A stretch of DNA of 64,000 nucleotides, from contig NC_052135.2 of NCBI RefSeq assembly GCF_016086655.4, positions 19,992,363-20,056,362 on the forward strand. Direction: 5' to 3'. A program made the translations under genes and the position numbers. This stretch comes from Lepeophtheirus salmonis (Eukaryota; Arthropoda; Copepoda; Siphonostomatoida; Caligidae). Below the pieces are notes generated by a model. That model ran no database searches. It was given only the letters and a program-made list of their open reading frames with translations, and was not told where the DNA came from. Shown here piece by piece: positions 47,685-58,330 of the stretch. Every line of letters starts with the position of its first letter. The first letter of the stretch is position 1.

Positions 47685-48110
47685 GGTTGTGTAAAAATTG
47701 CGATTATGTACAAGTTATAACTTGTATAAGCAAATTGTACAAGTTGTAACCAAAAAATGAGATGAAGAATTTACAGTACTCTGGATTAGGATAATGCAAT
47801 AATTGAAAGTTCTATGGACGATCGATATATTAATCATGTAATTTTTAATATTATAATAAAAGTTACTCAAATATAAGTATTATGTGGCACATTATTAAAT
47901 TCAAATGGCTACAGTTATGTTACTCATAAATACCTAATAGTCATGTAATTTTCATAGATCAAAAGGAAGATTGAGTGGCTTCAATAATTGGTAATTTGAA
48001 TGATTCATGTTGTAATTCAATAATGCCTTTTATGACGAAGAAATTGAAACTTTCACAATTTGCTTATACATATTACAACTTGTACATATATCACAACTTG
48101 TACACAAGAT
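47685..48110. mobile_element. MITE with ~60-bp inverted ends
   Basis: The left arm 47685-47745 and right arm about 48048-48110 are long inverted repeats. Left: GGTTGTGTAAAAATTGCGAT, TATGTACAAGTTATAACTTG, TATAAGCAAATTGTACAAG. Right (reverse-complemented): CTTGTGTACAAGTTGTGATA, TATGTACAAGTTGTAATATG, TATAAGCAAATTGTGAAAG. The motif TACAAGTTGTAA repeats within each arm. The interior is AT-rich and non-coding. A TATA-rich microsatellite borders the left end. Confidence 0.8.
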
Positions 48111-48174
48111 AGATATACAATAAGGGATACTTGTAAGAATTGTGTGTGTTATGGGCATGTTAAAAAAATAAAAC

Positions 48175-48550
48175 GAAAATCAACAAGGTAACCATGAAAA
48201 TTTGAAGAGTGGTTCGGAAGAGAGCATCCCATTATGTTTCATTAAATCAGCTACAATCAGGTGTGATGAAGAAGGAGGGGGACATGGAAGTAAACGAGGA
48301 TCTTGGCAATAATTACTCCGATGTTGATCCCCCAATCTACAAATCTTACAATTATAACTCTATAACAAATCCTCAATGTATTTTATGAACACACACGAAT
48401 GTTCAATTAGGGTGGTTTGATTACCATTGAATGGAGGAGAAAAAGAAGATCACTACTCAGGAGTTAAATAATAACGATAATAGCTAAGGAAAAGAAAATT
48501 CATTCTTCATATTACCAATTCCAAACAACGGGCGAGCTAAAAAAAATACA
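48175..48550 (+). repeat. Interspersed repeat family A, copy 8
   Basis: AAGGTAACCATGAAAATTTG (left end), CATTATGTTTCATTAAATCA, CAATAATTACTCCGATGTTG, CAATGTATTTTATGAACACA, CACGAATGTTC, CACTACTCAGGAGTTAAATA and CGGGCGAGCTAAAAAAAATA (right end) follow the order of copy 4. Confidence 0.78.
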
Positions 48551-48559
48551 CCAGATGTT

Positions 48560-49435
48560 CATCACTAAGATCAACAAAAAATTGTATTCCTTTTGGAAAC
48601 GGGGCATCCATAAGTAAATGAGTTTATTTACAACTTATTACTTAGTTTATTTATGAAAAAAAAAATTATGAAATAGCCATGACATATCAAGTGAGATGAG
48701 AGAATTTACAGCTGACAATGGAATACTCTCGATATTTTTTTGTTCGCGAAGTAACATCGTTATCTAACAATAAGCTAAAAACTATTTTTTTATATATAGG
48801 GTTTGCGTTAATTAGTATTTTGAATAACTATTTAATAAACTACTTTTTGACAAAAATATTTTTTTTTAAATTTAACTTAATATGTATATGAATTGATATA
48901 ATAATTATTTATACTTAGAAATAGCTCTATTTCATTATATCTACGTAAAAAAGATCTGGATTAAAAAAAGATTCATGGGCTTTTAAAACCCATAATGAAT
49001 ACATTATTTATTTAGATAGAGCCTACCTACAAGGTAGTATAACATTTTTAATTATACCCAAATAGTTATATAAATGAATTTTTCAATTGTTTTTATAGAT
49101 ACCTACTTGGAACTAAATATATATTATTTTGTATGCACATAGCTTACTCTATCCTTCCTTTAATTAGAGCAATTATAGGATTATTTTATTTTTCTAGCAT
49201 AATTAGTTTATCTTCTATTTTTTTTTTAAATTTATATTAATTGATATGAAAAATACACTGTAAATTATACATTTAGATTATACTAAGGGCTAACATAAAT
49301 CATTACCGACACGAGTGCATTAGGTTTTTGTCCCTTAAGTTGTAGCTAATTAAAACAATAATATCTTGTTTTTTTAAATTTTATTTAAAATTATAGAATA
49401 AACTGTACATCATTATCAGTAGGTTTTATATACAT
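48560..49435. other. AT-rich DNA, no gene seen
   Basis: No coding region or element end recognised. Confidence 0.45.
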
Positions 49436-49440
49436 ATTAA

Positions 49441-49581
49441 TGTTAAGATTTAAATATCTTTATTTTAACTAAGTAAAAATGATAATTCCTTTATACGAAA
49501 ATAAAAAGGAAGAGACAAGAAAAATAATACAAAGTTCTATGATGAATAATTAATACCCTTTAAACAAGTTGAACTCTTACA
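49441..49581 (-). repeat. 3' LTR of gypsy element
   Basis: On the minus strand it starts TGTAAGAGTTCAACTTG and ends AAATCTTAACA. About 87 percent identical to 52276-52417 by hand count. Confidence 0.9.
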
Positions 49582-49592
49582 CTACTCCCCTA
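49582..49592 (-). other. Polypurine tract of gypsy element
   Basis: The minus strand reads TAGGGGAGTAG immediately before the TG of the 3' LTR, where plus-strand priming is expected. Confidence 0.65.
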
Positions 49593-49764
49593 GACGACAG
49601 AGTGAGATAAGAGATAGTCTAGTTAGTAATACAAAATAAGCTGCATCATAAAAAAACATTGATAGATAAACAAATAGATCATTCTCCAGTTGTAGATCTT
49701 GTGCAAATAGTCGGTGACGCTGGAAGGATATTTGGAACACCAAATGCAGGACAAAGTCTATCCA

Positions 49765-50046
49765 TCAAGACATTGTTGTCAGTTCTTGATCCAAATTCCA
49801 ACTTATAGTACGATTGTCCCTCTCAATCACCTTAAACGGGCCCAAGAAAGTTAGAGAAAGAGACACTTTGATGGGTTTATTTTTAACAAAAACGAAGGGA
49901 GTCGGTTTTTTTAAGTGTTTGTTAATGACTCCTTTATTAAAGTGTCTCAAAGGAACGTGTGTTATTTTCTCCATTGTTTTAAAGAAACTTTCGACGTTGA
50001 GGTTGCCAGAAGTAAAGGTGGACACATTAAAGAAATTAAAGGCCAT
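49765..50046 (-). pseudogene. Integrase C-terminal part of pol
   Basis: An open frame of about 93 codons: RHFNKGVINKHLKKPTPFVF, VKNKPIKVSLSLTFLGPFKV, IERDNRTISWNLDQELTTMS, ending TAG. It matches the C-terminal end of gypsy pol (THVFVR...P..GPYKV..R..K.F.......VS-DRLKPA). It is in frame with itself but separated from the core by stops. It precedes the 3' LTR by about 180 bp of non-coding DNA. Confidence 0.75.
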
Positions 50047-50059
50047 GGATCCTGAGTGA

Positions 50060-51905
50060 CCTATGGGTAATATAGAATCCGAGTCTATTGGTACTTATTT
50101 CCTCAATCCCCATAAAACAGGTAGTGCATTGATCCAGTCTTCTTTTTTTTCCAGCATTCTTACTACTAGCCCGGTCTTAAATGATCTGTGGAAACGTACT
50201 ATGAGTCAGTTGGACTCTGGATGATGTGAGGTTATGTTCTTGCTTGCAATCCCAAGTGTCCTGCAAATACCCATCCTTAATGAACACAGACACAATGGCT
50301 TAGAAACCATATAACTCCAGAACTGGAACTCCAAATCTCGAAATCCAACCAACAAAAAAAAAATCACTATTGTCTTGGAGGTTATATCTGGAACAGATAT
50401 CACTTCTGTTCACCTTGTGAAACGATCCATAATAGTTAGGGCATAGCGCAGTCCCTGAATTAATGGAAATTGTCCGATTATGTCTACGTGAATAAAGGAA
50501 AATCTTTCAGATGGAGGATCGATGGACGACGTTGGTTTTGATGTCCTGAAAGGTTTAGCTTTCTGACACGCTAAACACTCTCTAGTGAAGTTTCTGAGGT
50601 CTGCTTGCAAATTATGCCAAGCATAAAAATGTGAAACACTCCAAACGTTTCTTTGAATCCCGGTGTACAGAATGCACGATTCTTTGACGTAATTCTGGAG
50701 ATGAACAGCCACACAGAATGTGTCAATATTGCCAAAACCAGTAAGTAGGGTTCCTGTAATGTATTTAAAAGAAGGTGTAATTTTAAACTAAAGTAAATTA
50801 GGATCCTGTTTCTTTTGATCCTCAATTATATCTTCAATGTAGGTTGGACCTATTGTGATGTTATTACTTCTAGAAAGAATGGGTGCAGTATGATTTAATT
50901 TTCTAGTAACGTGTTCTATATCACTATTGAATTTTGCTATCAATGCAAAAGTACGGAACTGGCTTGGTGTCCAAGAGGGATTGCGAATGTCAATCGCAGT
51001 GACTAAAGGCTTGTGGTCCGTGAAAGCTTTAAAAACTTGTCCATCCAAACCCCAAAGAAAATGTTTGATGTTTTATTTAACACTTAACAATTCCCTATCA
51101 AACGTAGAATATTTCTATTGTGTTGTTGAAAGACCCCGAGACCAAAAAGCTAGAGGTTGCCAGTGTCCATTTACCTTTTGGTTGAGAACAGCTCCTATTC
51201 ATGTACCAAATGCATCAGTCGTCTCTGAATGCGAGTTGAGTACTTTTAGACAAACTATTTTTGAAACTTTGGAAGGCGTGTTCATGTTCTGTATTCCAAT
51301 TAAGCTTTACATTTTTCTTTAACAGGGTGTACAAATGAACTGTCCATTGAGACAATCTTTCGATAAACTTAGAGTAATATTGTGCCATGCCCAAAAATCT
51401 ATGCAGTTCATCTTTTGATTTTGGAGTTGGTACTTTTTGGATTGCCTTTACCTTATATTACAGAGGCCTAAAACGTTTCGATGAAATAGAATGTCCAAGG
51501 AAGTCTACCGATTTCATGAAAAAACTCACATTTTTCAGGGGAGAGGATCATACCAGCGGTTTTAATTCTTGATAAAACCACATTCAACGTTTTCCAATGT
51601 TTATCCATCGACTCCGAAGCGACAAGGATATCATTAATATACAAAAACACATTTAATCGAATTAATAGAATTGACTCGATGGGTCTCTGAAATGTCTGAG
51701 CAGCATTTTCAAATATTCATATAAGCCAAATGGCGTAATGATTGCAGTTTTATTTATAGAAGTGTAAATCCATTTTACTAAACACAGTAATACTTTTTAA
51801 ATTAGCAACCAAATCTCTTAGATTTGGGAGGCGATACCAATCAAGGTCCGTCATTCTATTTAATTTACGATAGTCGCCGCACTACAGTGGAAGAAAAATT
51901 TGAAG
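50060..51905 (-). pseudogene. pol pseudogene: RT, RNase H, integrase core
   Basis: Read on the minus strand through many frames. RT: CGDYRKLNRMTDLDWYRLPN, LRDLVANLK, VFSKMDL (about 51880-51770), NAAQTFQRPIES, then FLYINDILVASESMDKH from 51647, where YxDD has become YIND and so lost its first Asp, and SPEKCEFF. RNase H: DGQVFKAFTDHKPLVTAI, NPSWTPSQ (51045 down to about 50960), with NSDIEHVTRKLNH. Integrase: LRNFTRECLACQKAKPF (zinc-region CxxC, about 50600), FSFIHVDIIGQFP (first Asp), TIMDRFTR, then SHHPESN-stop-LIVRFHRSFKTGL (about 50225-50170), where the catalytic Glu of the usual LVERFHR is Val. The stops and active-site changes make it inactive. Confidence 0.88.
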
Positions 51906-51995
51906 AAGACGATCTTAGGATTCCTTTCTCGTACAAAATTTAACTTCTCACTTTTTTGAACTATCATACGTGAGATCTTCCTTTTTCATAGGGAT

Positions 51996-52253
51996 AGACT
52001 TAAAAACTTCACCAGGTAATGCTGAAGCAATTAAGCAATATTTGGTCCGATCTTCATCGATCTTCCTCATCAAAAAATCCAGCTCAATTCTTCGAAACCA
52101 ATTGTCTGGATCCATCGCCTAGAATTTTGGAAGACGTAGTTCTGCCTCGGCAAGAGTTAAGTTGCTGAACTCTTCCGCTACGTACTTTTGTTCGATCTGA
52201 AGGACATTGTCCGCATGGTATTGACCGTCAGAATGAGCTTTTTTAGGAGGCAT
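51996..52253 (-). pseudogene. gag pseudogene, N-terminal part only
   Basis: Opens with ATG at 52253: MPPKKAHSDGQYHADNVLQI, ... EFSNLTLAEAELRLPKF, then a TAG at codon 45 (52119-52121) where the family normally has Trp (LPPFW-type). It continues in frame AMDPDNWFRRIELDFLMRKI, DEDRTKYCLIASALPGEVFK. This is the conserved N-terminal gag region of gypsy/CsRn1-like elements, involved in particle assembly. Homology stops near 51996, and after a short stretch the reverse transcriptase follows, so most of gag (including any zinc knuckle) and the protease were deleted. Confidence 0.75.
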
Positions 52254-52255
52254 GA

Positions 52256-52275
52256 TATCACGTGGATATCACCAA
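52256..52275 (-). promoter_or_regulatory. Primer binding site, tRNA-Trp-like
   Basis: Directly inside the 5' LTR the minus strand reads TTGGTGATATCCACGTGAT. It matches the usual tRNA-Trp primer site form TGGTGACCCCGACGTG at TGGTGA and ACGTG with changes between. Confidence 0.6.
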
Positions 52276-52417
52276 TGTTAAGATTTAAATATCTTTATTT
52301 TAACTGAGTAAAAAAGATCGTTCCTTTATACAAAAATAAAAAGGGAAGAGACAAGAAAAAGAATACAAGGTATCATTATGAATAATTAAAATCATCTAAA
52401 CAAGTCGAACTCCTACA
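52276..52417 (-). repeat. 5' LTR of gypsy element
   Basis: On the minus strand it starts TGTAGGAGTTCGACTTG and ends AATCTTAACA, the usual TG...CA form. It pairs with 49441-49581. Confidence 0.9.
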
Positions 52418-52424
52418 TTAATTA

Positions 52425-52665
52425 TTCAAGGTATAAAACATATAAAATTATCGACTTTCTATTGATAACACATTGTTGCATCTCCTATTTTTGTTCTTTC
52501 TTTATATGTATATTAATTATGAAAATATATTTGTCGATTAAAAATGCCCTCTTTGTATTTATGTTATTTGATTATGCTTATACTCAGGTGCGACTTATTC
52601 ATCCAATAATACCATATACAACTATAATTGTATAAAATATAACCAGGGAGTATGTAAAAATAAAA
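52425..52665. other. AT-rich spacer
   Basis: Nothing recognised between the gypsy element and the next family-A copy. Confidence 0.4.
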
Positions 52666-52669
52666 GAAA

Positions 52670-53015
52670 CCAAAAAATGACGTGATAACTCTGATAATTT
52701 GAAGATTCTCGGAAAGAAGAGGAGCTTAGTTGTCCTCACTTCTTAATATAGTTGCTGAGAGCAGCAATTAGAGGGAAAAAATAAGCACAAATCCAACACT
52801 TTATCTCGCAAGGACATCCACAAGAATTACTCTGATATCGAATATGAGTCCAACAAGGACTTAGCCTTATGATCCTCAGCCGATTCTTAGTATTACTCTC
52901 CGTTTTCATGAACACACATAGTAGTAATTCCTTTATATTTAGATGGTGTCTCTTCAAAAATTAAAGAATAATGATAAAAGCTTTGGAAATTTTTACAAAC
53001 TTTTCAGATTGCCAA
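52670..53015 (+). repeat. Interspersed repeat family A, copy 9
   Basis: GTGATAACTCTGATAATTTG (left end), AATAAGCACAAATCCAACAC, AAGAATTACTCTGATATCGA, ATGAGTCCAACAAGGACTTA, TATTACTCTCCGTTTTCATG, AACACACA, ATTTAGATGGTGTCTCTTC and TTTTCAGATTGCCAACTAG (right end). Confidence 0.8.
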
Positions 53016-53019
53016 CTAG

Positions 53020-56000
53020 AAAATATATTGCACGTGTTATGGTCATATTTTGTACAAATCTATACGTAACACAAAGACCCGTCAAAAAAAAACCCTATGT
53101 ACAGCTCTTCTTTTTTTTTTAGAGGGGATAAATGATTATGTTAATTTCTGAACCGGAGGTTCTATTAAAATTGTTAAGAGTGCTCAAACTATAAATATTT
53201 ATATACTGAACATTGGAAATCAATACTTTAAAATATAGGCAATTCATAATTCCTAATCAAATAAACTATGAATCAAATCATTTCATGAATATGATTGATT
53301 GGTCTATGTTATTAATTTCAATTCCTCCAATCTTACAATATTGGTCAGATAAAGAACTTATGAAAGCAAAGAATGAGCCTTTGAAATTATAGAAATATCC
53401 ATGCCATTCTCAATCTGTAGAAAGGGCAGTGAAACTAGTATAAGTGGTTTCCTGTAAGGTTTATTGATATAACCTAAGACACAGATACATTTTGTCAACT
53501 TTAAAATTAAGAAATAAACTAAAGAAATTTAAAACTAAGTGCCAGTACCAAGTTTGATATATTTACATATAATATGTTTAAAAATAACATTCAGCAAAGA
53601 TTAAGGATAAATATCCACATTATTATATACTAACTTATATAGAATATAAAAAATAAGATATTGGCATAATTTTCTCCTTTTCATAAGTAATTTTTATCGT
53701 TTTCGTCTATTTTTGCAATAAATTCGGGGGCGTGCAACGTTTATCTCGCTGTAGAAGTAAGGGATTTAACTTAAGCAAAAAAATGCATATCGTGCAATAT
53801 CATTTTTTAAAGTACATAAAGCTTTTTTTTATAAATAAGAAAAAAAAAGTTTATTTCATAATTTTTTTTTCTTCAAAAACCTTTCGGAACAAATAGGGAG
53901 TGGGTTAAATTTTTTTCTCCGGGATTTTTTTTTAGTAAAACGGATTTCTATTTACCATTTGCAACTTTTGAGGGATCAGAATACGTGATAGCTCAATTTT
54001 GGGCTCCCTTGATACCCCCTAATGTGTAGGTATTACTTTTCAAAAATTCCACCATCTGCACCATACATCAAAAGCTAACTTTTTCTTCTTCCTTGGGAGA
54101 TAACGACAATTTGACCTCTCCAAGGGATTTTACTCTTTTCAATGATGCCGCCCTTTTAGTAATACATTAATTTTGTTAACAACAAATTACTTAATATACG
54201 GACAAATTCGCCTGATTTCGTTTCTAGGGACTTCAAATTAGAACTAAGGAAGGGAAAAGGTATGACAAGGTCCATTCCAAAGCTGCAATCCTACACACAT
54301 TTAAGGGAGGGGGGTAATTGACCTCCAAAGTGGAATTTAAATGCAGTATGTAGGTTAAGAAATGTTTTTCCTAATATGACTTAATTGTTTTTATCGCCAG
54401 AATTATGAAGGCACGTTTTTAGTATATTATCAACGGATATTTGCAGTATGCAAGTACTAGAAATACATACATAGAAGTCAGACGAGGCAAGTGTGACCAA
54501 TAAGTGCTGTTTTGTAGTTTTTAGGAATTATCCCTAACTAGTTTTCACTATATAAAATGATTCCGAGCTACCAGTATCACTAAGGTATTTAATGTTTAGA
54601 ACCTTTTCTAGGCTAGATCCTGATAGAAATGACTTTACTGAGAAAAGAAGAGACGCATGTTTTATATTGTTAAAATTAGTATAATTATTTTTAAAAACAA
54701 ATTGTAGTAATTAATCATTTTTATAAAATATAAATACATTCCAACTTTAAACCTCAAAGTGTGAAGATTTTCTTATTTTATTCCTTCCTTAAAGTTCCAC
54801 AGCTCCACAATTGGTGGGAGTGGTGGTAATCCAAATCTTCTAAGTATGAAGGGCATGTTATTGAAAGGTTTTGTGCACTATCATCTGGTTAAGTCTGAGG
54901 CTTAGTTTGTGCTTCAGCACAGGGTTTTTCAAGTTTTTGAACTTATGCTTCTGTAAGACTTTGAAATCATATTTTAATTTACATGAAAATATAAGAAAAT
55001 TGTATTTCAGTCAGGAAAATTCGTATACAAAAAAATATATTTACCTTCCAACGTATTCTCCACAAACAAAGAAGCTGGCTGTTGTCTTTGAGGGAACTGA
55101 TGTTTGAGTCTTCTTAGAGTGGCCAGCTTCATAAGATCAAACTCCTCAACCAAAGAAAGTAGAGAACCACAGACACAGCATAGAAGAAAGATACTAGCTG
55201 ATCTTGAGACATAACTTCAACATATTTTCTTACAACCTTTAAAATTATTATTTAGCTCTCAATTGTTTATATGTTATCAGATAAGATGCAGAAACGGAAA
55301 AAGTAATACAAATTTATATCAAATGACGAAAATTCGAGCGATTTCATCACTCTTCTAAAATAACAGGGGTGCTTCCTATCATTATTCAAAAAATAAGTGC
55401 CTTCTCGACAAATGATTTTGAGTGGTACTCTATTAAGAACCGCTCACTAATGTTTTGGTCATGACATATTACCCAAGCCAATATAAGAAGGGATATAGCA
55501 ACTCTATGAGAACCTAAGAAATCAAGATTCACCGATGAACTTGGATAATCTGTCATTATCGTTATTTAGTAACCAAATATCAAGGTAAATTATGTAGACT
55601 GCCACTACTTAACGATTACAAGAATTCCAAAAACATTTACCATTCTTGTGACGAAACAAAAATTGAATAAATAAATAAATTGAATCTTCGAAGTATAAAG
55701 TTGAAATGTATTTTATGAATAAAACAGATATAAAGTACAACTTATTTTTAGATTTAATTACATTAATTTAACAACAAATAATATGATAAAATAATAGCTA
55801 TTAACTAACAATATTTTTTTAATCATATCTGAAGAATCGTAGGAAAATTTACTGAAACATTTTTGTTTATTCTCGGATAATCATTATTTAAAGTTTTTTT
55901 TTGCCAAATCCAGCAATTGGAAAAAATTGGGTATTTCCTTTTTTATCCTGAATAATAATGACAAACTATAAGTTAATTTAGACCTTTACATCTTATTCAT

Positions 56001-56500
56001 TATTCATAGTAAATTGTATGCATAATGTGGTAATAAAAAACCACAAAAAGATTATTCCTGTTCTCTGCTAATATTATTATATTCAAACATGTGAATTCTA
56101 TAAAAAAATACAATTCTAAGTTGATGGAAAAAATATAGGCTAAATCAATCATTTGCAATGGATTTCGATATACAATGATAAATTTAAAAAGACCATCTGT
56201 ATACCTTTGTATATGTATTATGTATTCCCATTGCATGAAAAAAAAATATTCGAATTGATGCAAAGTATGAGTCAAGAGCAAAAAAAACTTTAAAATTTAC
56301 GACAAATAATTAAAAAACCTTCTATTGTACCAGAGATCTAAGGCTTTGATAGATATAGTATTTAGATTTTCATAAATTGTATGAAGAGAAAGTCTTGATG
56401 AATGTTGTTGTTGTCTTTTTTTAGGAGCTAGAAAGTTATCATTCCTATATAAAAATTATCTTGACTTTCATGCGAAGAAATGTTTGTCACTTTCATTTTA
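53020..56500. other. AT-rich DNA; one weak open frame on minus strand
   Basis: No firm gene. On the minus strand about 55220-55025 stays open for some 60 codons with normal-looking composition (SLVEEFDLMKLATLRRLKHQ, FPQRQQPASLFVENTLEGK). I recognise no family and see no clear splice or start signals. The remaining frames are AT-biased. Confidence 0.35.
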
Positions 56501-56584
56501 CCAGCTCCTAGAAAATGTTAAATCATCTGATACTACGTTTCAAGGAGTAATTCATGAATTAACTTTATTCATATTCTTTTGAAA

Positions 56585-56835
56585 GTTAATGATCCAAAAC
56601 GACGTGATCTCTTCGTTATCTTCGAGAGTCAGACCTTGGTCACAAAAGAGAGAAATTCTAAGGGGAGGACTTCTTTTATCATCTAAATGAGGATGAAAGC
56701 CAGTCAAAACTCATCAAAGAACTCATTCTGAAGAAACAGGAGGACTTAGGAAAGGAGAAGATTGCTCTTGGAAAATGAACGTTTGAATACGTGAGATAGA
56801 TTCCCAAATAAACCGTTTCTGTTAAAATAGAGCTT
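56585..56835 (+). pseudogene. Unassigned decayed coding segment
   Basis: Reads VNDPKRRDLFVIFESQTLVT, KERNSKG from 56585. After one frameshift near 56663 it continues EDFFYHLNEDESQSKLIKEL, ILKKQEDLGKEKIALGK, TGA, TFEYVR, TAG, IPK, TAA, TVSVKIEL. The amino-acid composition (charged, few runs) differs from the surrounding AT-rich noise, which suggests former coding sequence. I do not recognise the family; it could be a transposon gene or a processed host pseudogene. No terminal repeats are nearby. Confidence 0.4.
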
Positions 56836-56849
56836 TAGTTGTTTTTATA

Positions 56850-57560
56850 TCTTAGAATATTTTAATAAAGTAAGAATTGCATTATGTATCAAACGCTACC
56901 GTCCTGGAGACTTTCTCAGAAATATTGATTCTTCAAAATGAGCCTAAAGCAAAATATCTAAGTAAATAGTTGATTATATTACTAAACGAACTCTTGAGCC
57001 CTTGCTGGAGTACAATTAGCCTGTTTGATGGCATTGATCAACAACTCCCTCTTACTTAGTGTCCGCTATTTTCCTTTTGTCCTTAAGTCATGGGTATTCG
57101 CAAACAGAAAATATTCTTTTCATTTTGTTTTCTATATGTTCCTTCAATTCCAATTATCTTTCTTTGGTCCAAACTCATGGAAAACTTAGAAGTCCTCTTC
57201 TTCCCGTCTAAAGGAATGAAAAATAGGCTTTATCAAATGTAAAATTAAAAGCCCATCTAAATTCCAAATTTGTATTCGTTAGCATGACTCAATGGTTTTA
57301 GTGTGTTCTTTTATATATATATTAGTGTTATCTATATAAAAACTTATTTCTTTTTTATTAAGGTCGTTATTTATATTGCTCATAATGTACATACAGAATT
57401 AAAATAATATAAAATGTTAGGAAGAATTGAACTACTAAAATAACATAAATAAGCATTATAGCTTAAAATTAGACTACCTAACCAATACTTAACAACAATG
57501 CAATTATTGACTAACCAATTAATAATAACAAATATAAAATAATGTAATATTGGTGAAAAA
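56850..57560. other. AT-rich DNA, nothing recognised
   Basis: No gene, RNA or element end is supported here. Confidence 0.4.
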
Positions 57561-57569
57561 TTCCTCAGT

Positions 57570-58092
57570 TTAAAACGTTGATCTCTTCATAAAATGATCA
57601 TACCGGCCAACGATCCTTTTTAACGTCGAATAGTATCGGAGGGAATAAGAAATACGAAACCGAATCACCTCAAGGGCGTAGACCCAGGAACTACCATCCA
57701 AGTTTGGGATTTTGAGATAAAAAACAGAATATATCCCGGAGGCACATATACTTATTGACCTTAAATCTAACCTGCAAATATTTTCACACTTAGTTAGCTT
57801 TGATACGATTAAAACCTTGGCACTGAAGAAAGCAAAATGCATGGCTTGACTTTCGTGTGACGATTTCTGGATGAAAGACCGAATAAAATTAAAGCTTGAA
57901 TTTCCCATATGTTGCGGTTTGTCATTTCTATATTCAATGATAAAAACTCTTGAAGTATTCCCATAAAAGGACAATCAACGAAAGAATACTGGATATTATT
58001 AAAGAGTTGTCCGCATTCCTTACAAGGACTATTGAAAAACAGGCAATTTGTGGATATTTGGAATTCTGAAGTAAATTTATTTCCTTCCACTA
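57570..58092 (-). pseudogene. LINE-like C-terminal zinc-region remnant
   Basis: The minus strand from 58090 reads NKFTSEFQISTNCLFFNSPC, KECGQLFNNIQYSFVDCPFM, GILQEFLSLNIEMTNRNIWE, IQALILFGL. The spacing of Cys and the FVDCP end recall the C-terminal zinc-binding segment after LINE reverse transcriptases (C-x2-C, ...HLFFDCP). A frameshift near 57850 moves to FCFLQCQGFNRIKAN-like sequence, and the frame ends near 57570. There is no reverse transcriptase next to it. Confidence is limited because only the zinc-like part is recognisable. Confidence 0.45.
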
Positions 58093-58330
58093 CTCAACGT
58101 AGGGATTCCCTAATTATCAAAAGTCAAAAAAGTTATTTAAAAAATAATGAAAAATTTTATATTTTTATTTTATATAAAAGATATATTTAAAGGGAAAAAT
58201 TGTCCTTCATCCAAAAAAAAATCGAAATTATCTTCAAGTAACTAATAGTGGTAACACTAGTATATTAATTGATTTGTCATTTCGTGCCTAGTTTTAGTAA
58301 AATATATTCATATTCAAAAACGTAGTAGAG

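Larger units (their letters stand above)
49441..52417 (-). mobile_element. Gypsy-type LTR retrotransposon, internally deleted
   Basis: A 2,977-bp element on the minus strand. It has two LTRs of 141-142 bp, a primer site next to the 5' LTR, a purine tract next to the 3' LTR, and TTAA on both sides (49437-49440 and 52418-52421) as a 4-bp target duplication. The gene order gag, RT, RNase H, integrase is that of gypsy (Ty3) elements. The rest of gag, the protease and the start of RT are missing between about 52000 and 51905, so it is much shorter than a usual 4.5-6 kb gypsy element. The short LTRs and the tRNA-Trp-like primer site recall the CsRn1 clade (inference). The LTRs differ at about 18 of 141 positions by my count, so the insertion is old. 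Confidence 0.9.

Noticed and set aside
49814..51322. Plus-strand frames across the gypsy element
   Set aside because: They are antisense to the integrase, RNase H and RT remnants on the minus strand.
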